Shown piece by piece: positions 34,560-46,333 of a stretch of 64,000 bases of DNA (position 1 is the first letter of the stretch; each line of letters opens with the position of its first letter). The notes beneath the pieces are model-generated. The model had not been told where the DNA came from. It did not search any database and was given only the letters and a program-made list of their open reading frames with translations. The DNA is taken from NCBI GenBank assembly GCA_028583685.1, contig JAMXIF010000086.1, positions 17,372,704-17,436,703 of the forward strand, given 5' to 3'. Both the position numbers and the translations under genes were made by a program. This stretch comes from Petaurus breviceps papuanus. Lineage: Eukaryota > Chordata > Mammalia > Diprotodontia > Petauridae.

Positions 34560-34858
34560 AGCAATGGAGGGGCTATGGGAAGTCAAACACTAATTTATTC
34601 TTGATGGAGCTCTGAATTAGTCCAACCATTCTGGAAAACAATTTGGAACCATACAAGAAAGGTCTTTATATCCTCTGATCCTACAATCCTACTTTCAGGC
34701 ATAAATCCCAAGAAGGTGAAAGACATAAAGGAGGGTTCTATATATACCACAATATTTATGACAGCACTTTTCTGGTAGCAAAACCTGGAAACAAAATGGG
34801 AACTGAATGAACAATTTGGGGCATATGAATATAATGCAGCTCTACTGCACTTTATGTA
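34560..34858 (+). mobile_element. L1 3' end, left part (split by a MITE)
   Basis: It contains gtccaaccattctggaaaac, aatttggaaccatacaagaa and ggggcatatgaatataatgc. The L1 resumes after the MITE at 35283-35590 (cttatctgagctgatgccaa, then gcagaaccaagag). Confidence 0.75.
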
Positions 34859-35282
34859 CCGTGTTTCCCCGATAATAAGACACTGTCTTATTTTTTTTTT
34901 TTGGACAGAAAAACACCAGAGGGCTTATTTTCAGGGGAGGGCTTATTTTAATGAACATTGACAGCAATTTTAATAAACAGGTAAATGTGAACAAAAATAT
35001 GTGCCTTTATTCAATAATGAATTCAATAAAGAACAGGATGACGCGCTCACTGCTGCAGCTCTGATTGGATGCAGCTCGGAGCGCGGCGTGCGTTTCACGG
35101 GGGGGGGGGGGACGGTGCATACAGAGGGTACCGTAATGTAGCGTGTAGCGCAGGGGATCACCTTCACTACAGTGGCAATCTCAATAGGGCTTATTTTCGG
35201 GGGAGGGCTTATTTTAAGGGAATCTTACACAGTAAGGGGAGGGCTTATTTTCGGGATAGGTCTTATTATCAGGGAAACACGG
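34859..35282. mobile_element. TA-flanked MITE, long copy in L1
   Basis: It is 424 bp with termini ccgtgtttccccgataat and its inverted partner, flanked by TA (34857-34858, 35283-35284). The interior has a GC-rich core with many CpGs (gctcggagcgcggcgtgcg), a G-run at 35100-35111, a ccaat-type motif on the opposite strand and an AT-rich arm with aataaa motifs. It is inverted relative to the 41728 copy. Confidence 0.92.
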
Positions 35283-35590
35283 TATGAGAAATTTAGAGAA
35301 ACAGACTTATCTGAGCTGATGCCAAGTAAGCAGAACCAAGAGAACAAGATATAAAATAATGTAAATAAGAACACAAAACAGCAGTTGAGTTCAGAATAAA
35401 TGTAATGTACGACACATAATTCACAAGTCAGATGGCTAGACAAGGCAGACAGGCATATACCAATAGTTATACTGACTGGTTTTGTTTTAATTGTTAAAAG
35501 GGAGAGTCCTGGGGCAGAAGGGAAAGAAATATAGGAAGACAGTTGTAATGCCTTAAAAAGGCATTAATAAAATCAACAAAAATTTTAAAA
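35283..35590 (+). mobile_element. L1 3' end, right part
   Basis: It continues 34560-34858 and ends ggcattaataaaatcaacaa. Confidence 0.7.
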
Positions 35591-35639
35591 AACTTAACTG
35601 GAAGATACATATCTCTTCATAACTACAAAGCTGTGAAAG

Positions 35640-35965
35640 TCCTTTAAATTTCCTAAGAAATCTCCTTCTTGACCTCCTCTTTAAATCCCTGACTTCCTTA
35701 AACTCAAATACAGCACTACTTGTCTACATGAGGACTTTCCTGGTCCTCCAAGCTGCTGGTGCTCTTCCATCCAAGGTTACTTTGTATGAGTTTTGTATAT
35801 ACTGGTGTGTGTGTGTATGTATGTATATATATATGTATATATATATACATGCTATCTCCTTTATTAGAACGTAAATTCCATGAGGACAGTGAATATGTCC
35901 ATGTTGTCTTTATATCCCCACTGTCTAGAACATGGTAGATGCAAAATAAATGTTCAAAAGACTGT
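35640..35965 (+). repeat. L2 3' end, sense, with a (TG/TA)n tract
   Basis: It contains gaacgtaaattccatgagga, tgtctttatatccccactgt and aacatggtagatgcaaaata. A tgtg/tata microsatellite lies at 35808-35850. Confidence 0.7.
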
Positions 35966-36639
35966 AAACCTAATTAACATATTCCTCTTTTATGATTTCC
36001 AAAGATGAATGAAGCATTTTTACAGTAATAAAAATTCAAAGCCACATGACTATTCCTACATTTCCCTCATTTTTTTTTCAGGCCAAAAAGTTATCATGAA
36101 AACACAAAGAATAAGGGGCCACAATAAACAATATTGTTTTATTCAATGTAGAGAAAGAAATGTAAATTATTGTTTCTGGCTGCAAAGCAATTGCAAATTC
36201 AAGAGATCACTAAAGGTTGTTGTTTTGGGGTTGTTGGAAAGGGAGGAGAAGAGGTGGAGGAGAATATTCAGAGCTTTACCTTAGAAAGACTAACAGCAAT
36301 GTAGATAGAGTTGTGCTCACAGAACCTGCAAGAAACTTAGGGCTTGAACTGTAACAGCGGTAATGATAATGGAGTAGAGGACAAATAGAAGAGAAATTTC
36401 TGAAAATTGCCTGGGTGTGGTAACTAACTATATATGGGGTGACTCCAGTGACTCCAAGGTGGCTAGGAGAATCATGCTGGCAACAACAACAGAAAAAGGC
36501 TTATCAGGAAGAGAAGCTGGTTCAGGGCAGTGTGAAAATAATAAGCTCAATCCTGAACCCCATTTTCAGTTTTCTGTCCCATCAGAACATCCAATTAGAG
36601 GATTCTAGCAGAGGGAAGTGTGGAACTACTGGAACATTG
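35966..36639. other. No recognised feature
   Basis: This is unassigned intronic DNA without a clear frame or repeat. Confidence 0.4.
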
Positions 36640-36725
36640 GAAAAGTAACTTTACCTCTCCAGCCTTAACCTTCCATGTCTGTAAAATGAAGGGGTTGAGA
36701 CAGTCTCTAAGATCCCTTCTAACAT
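36640..36725 (+). repeat. MIR 3' fragment
   Basis: It contains ccatgtctgtaaaatgaagg and ctaagatcccttctaacatt. Confidence 0.65.
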
Positions 36726-36734
36726 TCTGTGACC

Positions 36735-36935
36735 TGGGCTTTGAAGTTAGGTCTGAGTGTAATAAAATGGAAAGAACACCAGGTTTTAAACCTCAACTCT
36801 TGACATTTAGTACATTTGCGTTTGTAACCTTGGACACTTCACTTAACCTCTCTAGTCTCAGTTTTCTCATCTATAAAGAGGACTGTACTGGATGACCTCT
36901 AAAATGTCTTCCAGTTTTAAATCTATGACACTATG
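36735..36935 (+). repeat. MIR SINE
   Basis: It contains cttggacacttcacttaacc, tctcagttttctcatctata and aaaatgtcttccagttttaa. Confidence 0.7.
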
Positions 36936-37964
36936 ATGCAGATAGTAACTCTCACTTAACAGAAGTTAGAAACTTAACAGAAGTGAGAGTTACAGCTAAG
37001 GAAGCAGATCAGATCATTAAGGGAGGGAATACGTAGGGAAAAAAAACACAAGACTAAGGCCAGAACTTCTTGACAGGAGGAAAACAAAACAAAAAAAAAA
37101 AAATAGGAAAAAAAAAAGACAAAACAATAGGAAAAGAAAAAGTGTGCAGTATCAGAGAAGTCAAGAGGATATTAAAGTAAAGCAGAGTTTATAAAGATGA
37201 ATCTTAATAAAAAGCTACTGATTTGAAAATTAGCACTAACCACTTTCACATATACAGTATTAGTAGTGTGGTAGAAGCAGAAACCAAGTAGCGGCTGCAA
37301 ATGTAGATTACTCTTTGAAATTCATAAACATAGCTGCCCCAAATTCTCTGCAAGCAGGAACCAAGTGGAACCATCATTGTATTACTGGCTTACTACTCTA
37401 CATCTAAAATAGTCATAGGGGTACACATTCAATATAAGCTCCTGGGGAGGAATCTTCTCTCCCTGGACAGATCTGCACCTTTTCTGCAACTTACAGTATT
37501 GTTGCCTGGGGCACTCAAAGATTAAATGCTTTGCCCACCCTCCCAGAGCCAGTGTTTGTGGCTCCCTAAGTCCTAAATCATCTCTTTATCTACTATACTA
37601 AGGTGATATAATTTGAGAATGACTCAAGAATAAAAAAAATTTTAATTATGTCCAGTATGTAAATAATTCCCAATTTAGAAACAATGTATTTTAGAAAATC
37701 ATTCATAAGAAAGTTAAGATCCAGAACACAGTTTCCCCATAGAAAAGATGTTAGAAATAATAGTAATATTAATAACATTTCACTATTTCATCAATATAGG
37801 TTTATATTAGAGGAAAACTGATAAATAACATGATCAAAATCAGTAAATTCATTAAGCATATGGATATATATGTTTTGTGAACATGATTTCCATCAAAATT
37901 CCACCAAATCAAATATATTTAAACTAAGGGGAAAGGAAACCTCTTAAAACAAGTAACTTAAGAA
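36936..37964. other. No recognised feature apart from an A-rich tract
   Basis: An A-rich low-complexity run lies at 37080-37145. The rest is unassigned intronic DNA. Confidence 0.4.
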
Positions 37965-38220
37965 CAATTTTAAAAATTTATTTTTTTTAGTATTTTATTT
38001 TTTCCCAGTTACATGAAAAAAACAATTTTTAACATTCATTTTTAAAACTTTGAGTTCTAAGTTCTCCCCCCTTCCTCCATTCCCACCCACTGAGAAGGCA
38101 AGCAATTAGATATAGATTATACGTGCAAGAACAAATTTTTTTTAGTAATATAGGCAACTCATTACCCCCACAAAGTTGTTCAGACTGACTCAAAAAGAAT
38201 TTGTATAGCAATGCCTCATC
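37965..38220 (-). mobile_element. L1 3' UTR fragment, antisense
   Basis: It contains tttttcccagttacatgaaa, ttaacattcatttttaaaac, tttgagttctaagttctccc and gtgcaagaacaaat, the antisense of the L1 3' terminus with its tail at the 37965 side. Confidence 0.65.
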
Positions 38221-40640
38221 TAGCCAGGGCTATTTCCTGTAAATGAGTTTTTTAAATAACTTAATTATATGTTAACATTTAGAAACACCTTAACTTTTCA
38301 TAAGATGATGGAAATTCTTCTAAAGTATATTACATACTACTGTGCTTTCTTAAATATAGTATATGGCTATAATTAGCAAGAAAATTACCATATTTGGAAA
38401 TAAAAACAAATCTGCTACCACTCCGGAATAGCAAGACAACTTTTATGTCTCTCCAATGTTCAAATAATGCCATCCTTCATTCCTTCAATGGCATTAAATA
38501 CTTTGATGATTTAGGGTCATCATTATAAATATCCATTTTTGTACTGATTTGTTAATAACCCTAAGACGTAGCTATAGAGTTCTCTGTACCAACGCTGAGT
38601 GGAACCAACCTATTAAGATTTTTTAATTATTTTGCATTCTTTTAAAATGTTTTTCACTGCCAGACTAACAACTGTCATTTCTTATGCTTTGTAGTAGTCA
38701 GCATATAGGTCTCTAAAAAGCTCTTCCTGTATCTCCCTTCTTCTTCACACAATCCATCCCCACTCTCCAAGCCCAACCCTGATAATAACTGCTTCGAATA
38801 TTTGTTGAACTGCAAAAACAGACAATCTAGGCTGTAAAAACTGTGCAAAAATATGCTGAGTTCATGAGCTATAGTGTACAATGCTTATCTAACATCTCAA
38901 CTTCTTCTGGAGGTCTTTTTTACTTATTCCCTTATTTATGGCTATGACTCAGGTTATCCTTTAGTGACCTCTGAATAACTGAGGTACTACTGTAATTTCA
39001 CCAATGGTAAATCTACAACAGGTTACTGGGAACATTCATCAGTTATCACTAACCCCTAAGAACTGTTTCACATAGGGAAAATGTTTCTTGTTGCTACTGT
39101 CATGGATGAAATACTGAACTAGATGGCTCACTAATCTGACCCAGTGTGGTATATGTCCTTTGCTCTTATGTCCTGAATATTTAAAATTATCATTACCTTA
39201 GAATTCAGGATTATTAAAGTACTACTGCTTTTCTGACCAAAAAAAAAAAAGCAGTAACAAACAGATAAAGAGGCAAATTTCAATTTCCATGTCCAAAATT
39301 TTAAAAGGTACTAAGCAGTGCACATTCATGAACAAACCTTAGACTCTTCTCTTTTGAGGCTAAATAGACATCTATCATTTATAACTCAGCAATTATTCCT
39401 CTGCTTTTTCTTCTACCAACTAATTGTTGACAAGAAGCTCATAAAAAGTTGATATAATTGCTCTGCTTCAGATTAATAGTGCTTTAGAACTCCATTTTGA
39501 GGAAGCACATAAATTATTCATGTTTCAAAAATACCAAGCCAATTTTCAAAAGTTGAAAAATGGACACCTTAAGCTTATTTCATCCATCCCACAGCAAAGA
39601 GGAGAGCAAACCACAGGGCTATGTCCTCAACTCCAAAAAGATGCTATCTACCACATTTATATCTAACTTCAAAAAAGGGTGCAAGGGGCAAGTGAAGAAA
39701 TAAAGACAGAGAAAAAATTACTTGCACAGCTGATTACTTCAGATCGCTAAGAGCTTGAAGAGACCTCAGAGATTATCAAGTTGAATTATGCCATATTTTC
39801 CATTTTTGGGGAAATGTGGTACATATTTGATTAATAATGTGGAAATTGTACACACTTTATTAAAAGAAGTTTTTAAGTTTACATTGCTATTTTAGTAAAT
39901 ATTTATGAAGGAAAACCCTACAATAAATGCTACTTATGCCACACTCATCCTCAAAACATGAGCTGTACAGTAGAGGTAAAGGTATAAACAAACTTGGGAA
40001 GATGCCACAGTTTGGGAAAGGTGGTTTCTGAAAGGTTTTCTGTACAAAAATCAATACAATTTCCCCATAGGTTCATGATGTAAAATTCTATAATCAAGGC
40101 TTGTAGATTTGTAATTATGGTATGTCAGCTACATTTAAACAAGAGTGTTAAAAGATTGTTAAAGTTAAACTAACACAATTGCAGTGTGAATTGTCTTAGT
40201 CTCATTCTAATCTACTGATGTCACTTTCATTTAATCAGAGACAAACTATGGGCCAATGTCAGCGCTATTTTTACATGCCTTAACATTCAATGTTCACATT
40301 AGATTTTTTTCATTAGCAATACAAAATGGCTATGTAAAGATATATTTAAGAAAGTTATTTTTAATTTATTCACCAGTAGAACATTTCAGCTGGCTTCACT
40401 GTAAAATAAGTTGATTTCAAAGTGATTAAGCATTCTTTTTATTAAAAAACTGAATGGGTGCATTTTCCCACAACCATACAGTGATCATAAAACTAATAAA
40501 CCATTTATTTTTGGAAAATACTCCTACTTCAGAGACCTATAGATATGAATAGTTTATTTATTCAAAACTGCATATCAACAATTAGCATAAATTCCATATT
40601 TTTCTTCTCTCCTGGAGCAAATTCTTTTCTATTACAGGAT
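38221..40640. other. Mostly unique intronic DNA
   Basis: Over 2.4 kb I recognise only a short MIR-like phrase at about 39745-39800. There are no credible frames or RNA genes. Confidence 0.35.
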
Positions 40641-40644
40641 CATA

Positions 40645-40805
40645 TATTTAAACATGAAAGGGAACTTAGAAATCATCTAGACCAATATCCTCATCTTACA
40701 GACAAGGAAATTGAGACTCAGAAAAGCTGTCAGAGAGCTAGTGTTAACAGCCTGGATTTGAACATATGTCTTCCTGACTCCAAATCTTCCCATTCCAACA
40801 CATCA
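40645..40805 (-). repeat. MIR-type SINE
   Basis: It contains gggaacttagaaatcatcta, cctcatcttacagacaagga and atttgaacatatgtcttcct. Confidence 0.65.
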
Positions 40806-40934
40806 ATTTTCCTTTATTATATAGCTTATATAAAAAACATATAAAATGTGCTACATAACACAGTTGTAGAAGGAAAAAGCTATTTATAACTTACAATAAT
40901 GTTGTACACTGTTATTTAAATGTTTAACATGAGG

Positions 40935-41110
40935 GGAGGCTAGGTAGCACAGTGAGTAAAGCACTGGCCCCAGAGTCAGGAGGACCTGAGGTCGGTTCCG
41001 GCCTCAGACACTTAACACCCACACACACACACACAAAAAAAAAACTAGCCGTGTAACCTTGGGCAAGATACTTAAACCTCAATTGCCCTCCAAAAGCAAA
41101 AAAAAAAAAA
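40935..41110 (+). repeat. tRNA-like SINE with internal (CA)n
   Basis: It contains ggctaggtagcacagtgagt, agtcaggaggacctgagg, then cacacacacacac, then ccgtgtaaccttgggcaaga and an A-tail. Confidence 0.8.
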
Positions 41111-41642
41111 GTTTAACATGAGCACGATATGGCTTATGTAACTGTATATAGTTCTCCTACAAAGAAAGTAACAAGTTACAAAGACTCCTTGAAGAAGTAA
41201 ACTACAACTAATAAGTAAGCTATAACAGCTATAACAATATATCGGAGTTAGAGGACTTCCACTAAACAAGCTAAGCAGGTCAGAAGGAAGCTGCCAGAAG
41301 ACAACTTGCTTTCAAGAGGTTATGTATTACCACAAAACTCACAGAAGATTTCCAGGAAAGACATCATAACCAAATAATGTATATGTAACCAAATTACCTA
41401 GGTATTTCAGGAATCATCTGGTGAAACACACAAGTAAATTTTATTTTCATACACACTAGAAACTAACATGGATGAAACTGGGGGAGGAAAACTCTTGTTA
41501 TAATATTTTTTTACCAAAAAAAAAGTAATAGAGGTAATATTTAGATGTTATAAATCACCAAAACAAATCACATCAAAAAAAATCACCATCATTGAAAAGG
41601 ACTAACTTTGGATCACATGCTATTTGAAACATTATATCTAGC
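41111..41642. other. No recognised feature
   Basis: This is AT-rich unique sequence. Confidence 0.4.
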
Positions 41643-42325
41643 TAGGTGGTACAGTGGATAGAGTGCTGGGCCTGGGTTCAAGAAGACTCATCTGCCTAAG
41701 TTCAAATCTGCCCTCAGATACTTACTACCGTGTTTCCCCGATAATAAGACCTATCCCGAAAAATAAGCCCTCCCCTTACTGTGTAAGATTCCTCTAAAAT
41801 AAGCCCTCCCCCGAAAATAAGCCCTATTGAGATTGCTACTGTAGTGAAGGTGATCCCCTGCGCTACATGCTACATTACGGTACCCTCTGTATGCACCGTC
41901 CCCCCCCCCCCGGGTGAAACGCACACCGCGCTCCGAGCTGCATCCAATCAGAGCTGCAGCAGTGAGCGTGTCATCCTGTTCTTCCCCAGTGATTTGCTTA
42001 TTGAATAAAGGTACATTTTTTTGTTCACATTTACCTGTTTATTAAAATTGCTGTCAATGTTCATTAAAATAAGCCCTGCCCTGAAAATAAGCCCTCTGGT
42101 GTTTTTTCTGTCCAAAAAATAATAATAAGACAGTGTCTTATTATCGGGGAAACACGGTAGTAGCTAGTAGCTGTGTGACCCTGAGGAGTCACTAACTCTT
42201 TGTCTCAGTTTCCTTATCTGTAAAATGAGTTGGAGAAGGAAATGGCAAACCCCTCCAATATCTGCCAAGAAAACCCCAAATGGAGTACGGAGTCATGAAG
42301 AATTAGAAACGACTGAACAACAATC
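41643..42325 (+). repeat. Marsupial CORE-SINE (MAR1/WSINE type) split by a MITE
   Basis: The left part (41643-41727) is the tRNA-like head, ctaggtggtacagtggatag to ctcagatacttacta. The right part (42158-42325) resumes with tagctgtgtgaccctgagga and ends with cgactgaacaacaa. Only the TA is duplicated at the junctions. Confidence 0.9.
41728..42157. mobile_element. TA-flanked MITE, long copy in SINE
   Basis: It is 430 bp with perfect inverted termini (ccgtgtttccccgataat and partner), flanked by TA (41726-41727, 42158-42159). The same layout as 34859-35282 appears in inverse orientation, including the GC-rich core (gcgctccgagctgcatccaa) and a C-run of about 12 at 41900-41911. A 30-bp direct repeat flanks the central 270 bp. 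Confidence 0.93.
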
Positions 42326-42339
42326 TAGGTAACAATAAT

Positions 42340-42890
42340 CAAAGGAATCATAGAATGAAAATCACAAAATTTCAAAGTTGGAAGGAGCCTCAGTAGACAT
42401 CCAGTCCAACCCCATACACAAAAGAAATCTCCATTATAACATATTCAACAAAGGTCATTCAGTCACTTCTTAAAAATGCCTAAGGAGGGGAAGCCATCAC
42501 CATCACCTCTCTAGGTAGCTCATTTCAAATTTGGAATATCTCATAAGAAGTCTTTGCAACTTTTGCCTCTTTGCAACTTCCACCCATTGTTCTTGGTTCT
42601 CTGGGGCCAAACAAAACAAATCTTATCCCCCCTCCACATGACAGTCTTCCAAATACTTGAAATAAGCTCTCATGTCCCCAGAATCTTCTTTCCCTCAGCT
42701 CTCTTGTGTTCAGTTCCTTCTACTGATGCTCATATGACATGAACTGAAAGTCCTTCACCATCCTAGCTGAGTGTCCTCTAGACACTCTCCAGCTTATAAA
42801 TCTCCTTTTTAAGACATGGTCCCCAGAACTGAACAGAACATTCCAAATGAAGTCTGACAAGGGAAGAGGACTATGAGACTATCAAGCTTA
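42340..42890 (-). mobile_element. CR1/L3 LINE 3' end, antisense
   Basis: It contains aatcatagaatg (antisense of the attctatg-type 3' repeat), aaagttggaaggagcctcag, acatccagtccaacccc, ccattgttcttggttctctg, acactctccagcttataaat and cagaactgaacagaacattc. Confidence 0.85.
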
Positions 42891-42959
42891 AAAAAAAACA
42901 AACCGCTGTCTGGTAATCTAGTGTTAACTGTTGTCCTCCTAATATAGCAAAAACCATCA

Positions 42960-43085
42960 GAATTGAGGGAACAGAGTTATAATTCCTGCTCTTCTACTAA
43001 CTAGCTGTGTGACCCTGGCCAAGTCACTTCACCTCCCTAGGCCTCAATTTCCTTTTCTGTAAAAATGAGGAAATTAGACCAGAAC
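42960..43085 (+). repeat. MIR SINE
   Basis: It contains taactagctgtgtgaccctg, gtcacttcacctccctaggc and tttccttttctgtaaaaatg. Confidence 0.75.
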
Positions 43086-43428
43086 AAAGATTTCAACCTT
43101 CTTTATGCCCCAAACATCCCTAGGTTCAGTTCTGAGCCCTGTTATTCAATCCTCTTGCACTTTTTGTTCAGGTGGCTATGTAATGAGATTAGCAACTCTT
43201 GCTGAATAAAAATATTTAGATAGTAATACTAGGAATAGATTCTATAAATCTCTAAATGGAAATGAAATGGGAATTTGAAACCACTGGACAAGAGACAGTC
43301 TTCATTCATCAGATATGCCACATTCAGAAGTGAATTTGGCACAAATGCTTTGCATTAACTGATTAAGTTTGAGCCCACTCTTCCCAGAGACAAGGGTGAT
43401 ATAGGGGACAGTTTTCTCCAGCTCAGTG

Positions 43429-43464
43429 AAATATGGTTTTATATATACATATAAAACCATATTT
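43429..43464. repeat. Perfect inverted repeat, 16-bp arms, 4-bp loop
   Basis: The arms aaatatggttttatat and atataaaaccatattt surround the loop atac. No element was recognised around it. Confidence 0.9.
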
Positions 43465-43779
43465 ATAATATAATAAAAATTAGAGAGAGCATACCAAAAC
43501 AAGACTTGCACTAATGACAGTAGGGAAAACACCTTAACTCATTAGGGTAATTCCTAGACACCTGAGGAGCGGTATAGCCTCTGGGGAGTTAACTGGACAA
43601 TGATAGTAGGAGTTGAGACAAGGATCCAAGAGTTTATATAAGCTATAGCAGTCTTATTAGGCAGTATACTACAAGAGCTTTAACAATGTTTCCTTCCATA
43701 GCTGTATCTCCCTGAATATTTTAACACCATACTTTGTACAGAGTAGACATTTAATAAATGTTCATTGATTTTGGAGCAC

Positions 43780-44080
43780 CTTCAAAGGACAATGACCAGA
43801 ATGATAAGTTCACTTTGGTGAGAGGAAATGGGTCTCTTCAGTCCAAGGAAGACATGAGTGTTCTCATTGAAAAACTTTGTATTTGAACAACTAGCTCATG
43901 GAAAAAGGATTTGACTTACTCTGCTTGGCCTCATTGGGTAAAAGTAAGAAGCTGTAAAAAGGTATATTTAATGTCGCAAGGGGAAAATTTCCCTAAAAAT
44001 TCCCTATTAATCAGAAATGTCCAAAAGTGGAATGAGTTTCCCCATGAGGGATCCTCTGCACCAGAATCCTTTCTTTATTT
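43780..44080 (+). mobile_element. CR1/L3 3'-end fragment, sense
   Basis: It contains ggacaatgaccagaatgata, tcatggaaaaaggatttgac, ttactctgcttggcctcatt and ggaatgagtttccccatgag, diverged L3 3' wording. A short L2 tail precedes it at 43725-43775. Confidence 0.65.
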
Positions 44081-44284
44081 TAGCCTATTATACTTCTGTG
44101 CTGATCCATCTAATAGATGCAAGACATTTCAATATATGAATTAGCCATGTGACTTTTTTCCTATATGGCTTTAAATTTTCAAGAGTGTACTGCTGCCCAT
44201 ATATGTGTTTGCATATATTCATCTTGGTTAAGAGATGGGTTGTTTTTTTTTTCCTTTTTTGCTACCCCTACTGAGCAATGTAAG

Positions 44285-44520
44285 AACAGAGGCATCTAAG
44301 GTGGATAGTGCTGGACTTGGGAGTCAGGAAGACCTGAAATCAAATTCCCACGTCAGACCCTTATTGTGTCCTTAGGCAAATCCCTTGATATCACCTTCAC
44401 AGTGTCATGGACCTCTTCAAGAACAAAGGTCAAACAACTTTGAAACAAGTCCCTTAAGCTCACTTGGCCTCAATTTCTTCCTCTGCAAAATGGGAATAAT
44501 AATAGCACATACCTCAGAGG
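44285..44520 (+). repeat. Composite of SINE fragments
   Basis: A MAR1-like head (ggagtcaggaagacctgaaa) is followed by an end of the second SINE family (catggacctcttcaagaaca) and then a MIR tail (cctcaatttcttcctctgca). Confidence 0.55.
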
Positions 44521-44622
44521 TCAAATCAGGAATTATAATAGTATCCTTAGACTACTAGCCCTGCTTCCAACCCAGAACCCACAGTTCCCAGGAAGCAAAC
44601 CCTGTTGAAAATGGAACCAGTC

Positions 44623-44778
44623 AGGGCGGCCAGGTGGCTCAGCGAGTAAGAGCACCGGCTCCAGTGTTGGGATGACCTGGAGATCAAATCCCGGGCTCAG
44701 ATACTCAGCATCACACCCAGAAATAACGGGCCGTGTAACCTTGAGCAAGTTACTTTTAACCCCGATTGCTTAAAAAAA
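44623..44778 (+). repeat. tRNA-like SINE (ggcggccagg family), young copy with perfect 15-bp target duplication
   Basis: The head agggcggccaggtggctcag has the A-box-like tggctcagcgag and the B-box-like gatcaaatccc, and the element ends in an A-run. The flanks aaaatggaaccagtc at 44608-44622 and 44779-44793 are identical. Confidence 0.9.
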
Positions 44779-44994
44779 AAAATGGAACCAGTCTTCATCA
44801 CCAAAAGTCCCCCACAGGGCAGCCACACCAGAATGACTGAAGCAACAAGGCATCCTGAGGGAGAGACAGAAATCAGCAGCTTTAGGGCAAGTCAAACTGC
44901 TGTCACCAAGTAGAGCACTATTTCCTTCAAACCCTGATGGAGACAACCCTGGACCCTGAGGTCAAAAGCCTCAGGAATAGCAGTGATTTTAATC

Positions 44995-45560
44995 ATGTGT
45001 CCCCTTCCCCCTTCCCCCAATAAACTCCAGTGATTCCCTTATCCTTTCCAGGATCAAACACAACATCCAGTCGGTGCTCAAAGCTCCTTCATAACCCAGC
45101 TCCCCCCCCCCCCACACCTTTCCAGGTTTTCCTGGGGCTTATTCCCCATAGTCTTCAATTCAGTGGCACTGGCCTCCTGGATGTTCCACAAACATGACAT
45201 TGTTCTCAGTTTGTCATTTTCTCTGGCTGTCCCCAATAACTAGGTTACTCTTCTTACCTCCTCCGCACTGCCTACTGACCTCCCTAGCTTCCTTTCAATC
45301 TCATCTTTATAAAATCACTTCTTTTAATGGGAGCCTTCCCCAACTCTTTTTAAGTCTAGTGCCTTCCCTCTGTTAACTATTTCCTATTTATCCTATGTAT
45401 AATTTGCTCTGTATGTATTTGTTTGCATGTTGTCTCCCCCATTAGATTGTAAGCTCCCAGAAGGGGAGCTTACCCTCAGCGAACCCTCAGTGATTAAAGG
45501 TACAGTGCTTGGCACATAGTAAACCTTAATACATATTTATTGATTGATTGTTCCCATATC
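44995..45560 (+). repeat. L2 3' end, sense
   Basis: It contains ctttccaggatcaaacacaa, ctaactatttcctatt-type wording at 45375, tgttgtctcccccattagat, tgtaagctcccagaagggga and cttggcacatagtaaacctt. Confidence 0.85.
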
Positions 45561-45923
45561 ACAAGACCTTAAAATCTTAATTTGCTAGCTTATACTACAT
45601 AGTGCAGACCTAAACTATAATTTAGGAAATGACAGGTGAGCACAATAATTAAGACAAAAATCCCCTTATAACACTGGTGCAACCAAAACAAAACTAACAC
45701 CCAAAATATAGGCCATGTTATAAGGGAAAAAAAGATGGGAAGATTATGTAGCAAGGATAATATATAATAGATGGACCACCTGGAAGGATTCCATGAAACC
45801 ACAAAAAAATAACTGGAAGGCTGAAAATTTAATGAAATATGCAAAGGGTCAGGCTAATTGCATAAAAGATTATTTTGTTGCAATGGATCTACATTCTGCA
45901 CTTAAATGGCAGCTTCAAATATA

Positions 45924-46333
45924 AATGTTATAGTAAAGAAGATGCAGTAGAAATCATGATGCATGTTGAGGAAATATATTTGCCCAGGCTATTTGGTGTT
46001 TCTACAATAATGAAGTCATAAGCTTCTTTAACATCTCATATATGTTAGATGGCGACCAAGAATATATAGTTCTTGTCTACCTGGTAACTAAAAAGTATGC
46101 TGGGATTTATTAAAATCTGTTGTTAGAAAATGTTATAGTAAAGAAGATGCAATAGAAATCATGATGCATGTTGAGGAAATATATTTGCCCAGGCTATTTG
46201 GTGTTTCTACAATAATGAAGTCATAAGCTTCTTTAACATCTCATATACGTTAGATACGACCAAGAATATATAGTTCTTGTCTACCTGGTAACTAAAAAGT
46301 ATGCTGGGATTTATTAAAATCTGTTGTTAGAAA
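45924..46333 (+). repeat. Tandem duplication, two 204-205 bp copies
   Basis: Copy 1 is 45924-46128 and copy 2 is 46129-46333. Both start aatgttatagtaaagaagat and end aaaatctgttgttagaaa. They differ at only a few positions (gatgcagtag/gatgcaatag, atatatgtta/atatacgtta, gatggcgacc/gatacgacc), so the duplication is recent. Confidence 0.95.
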
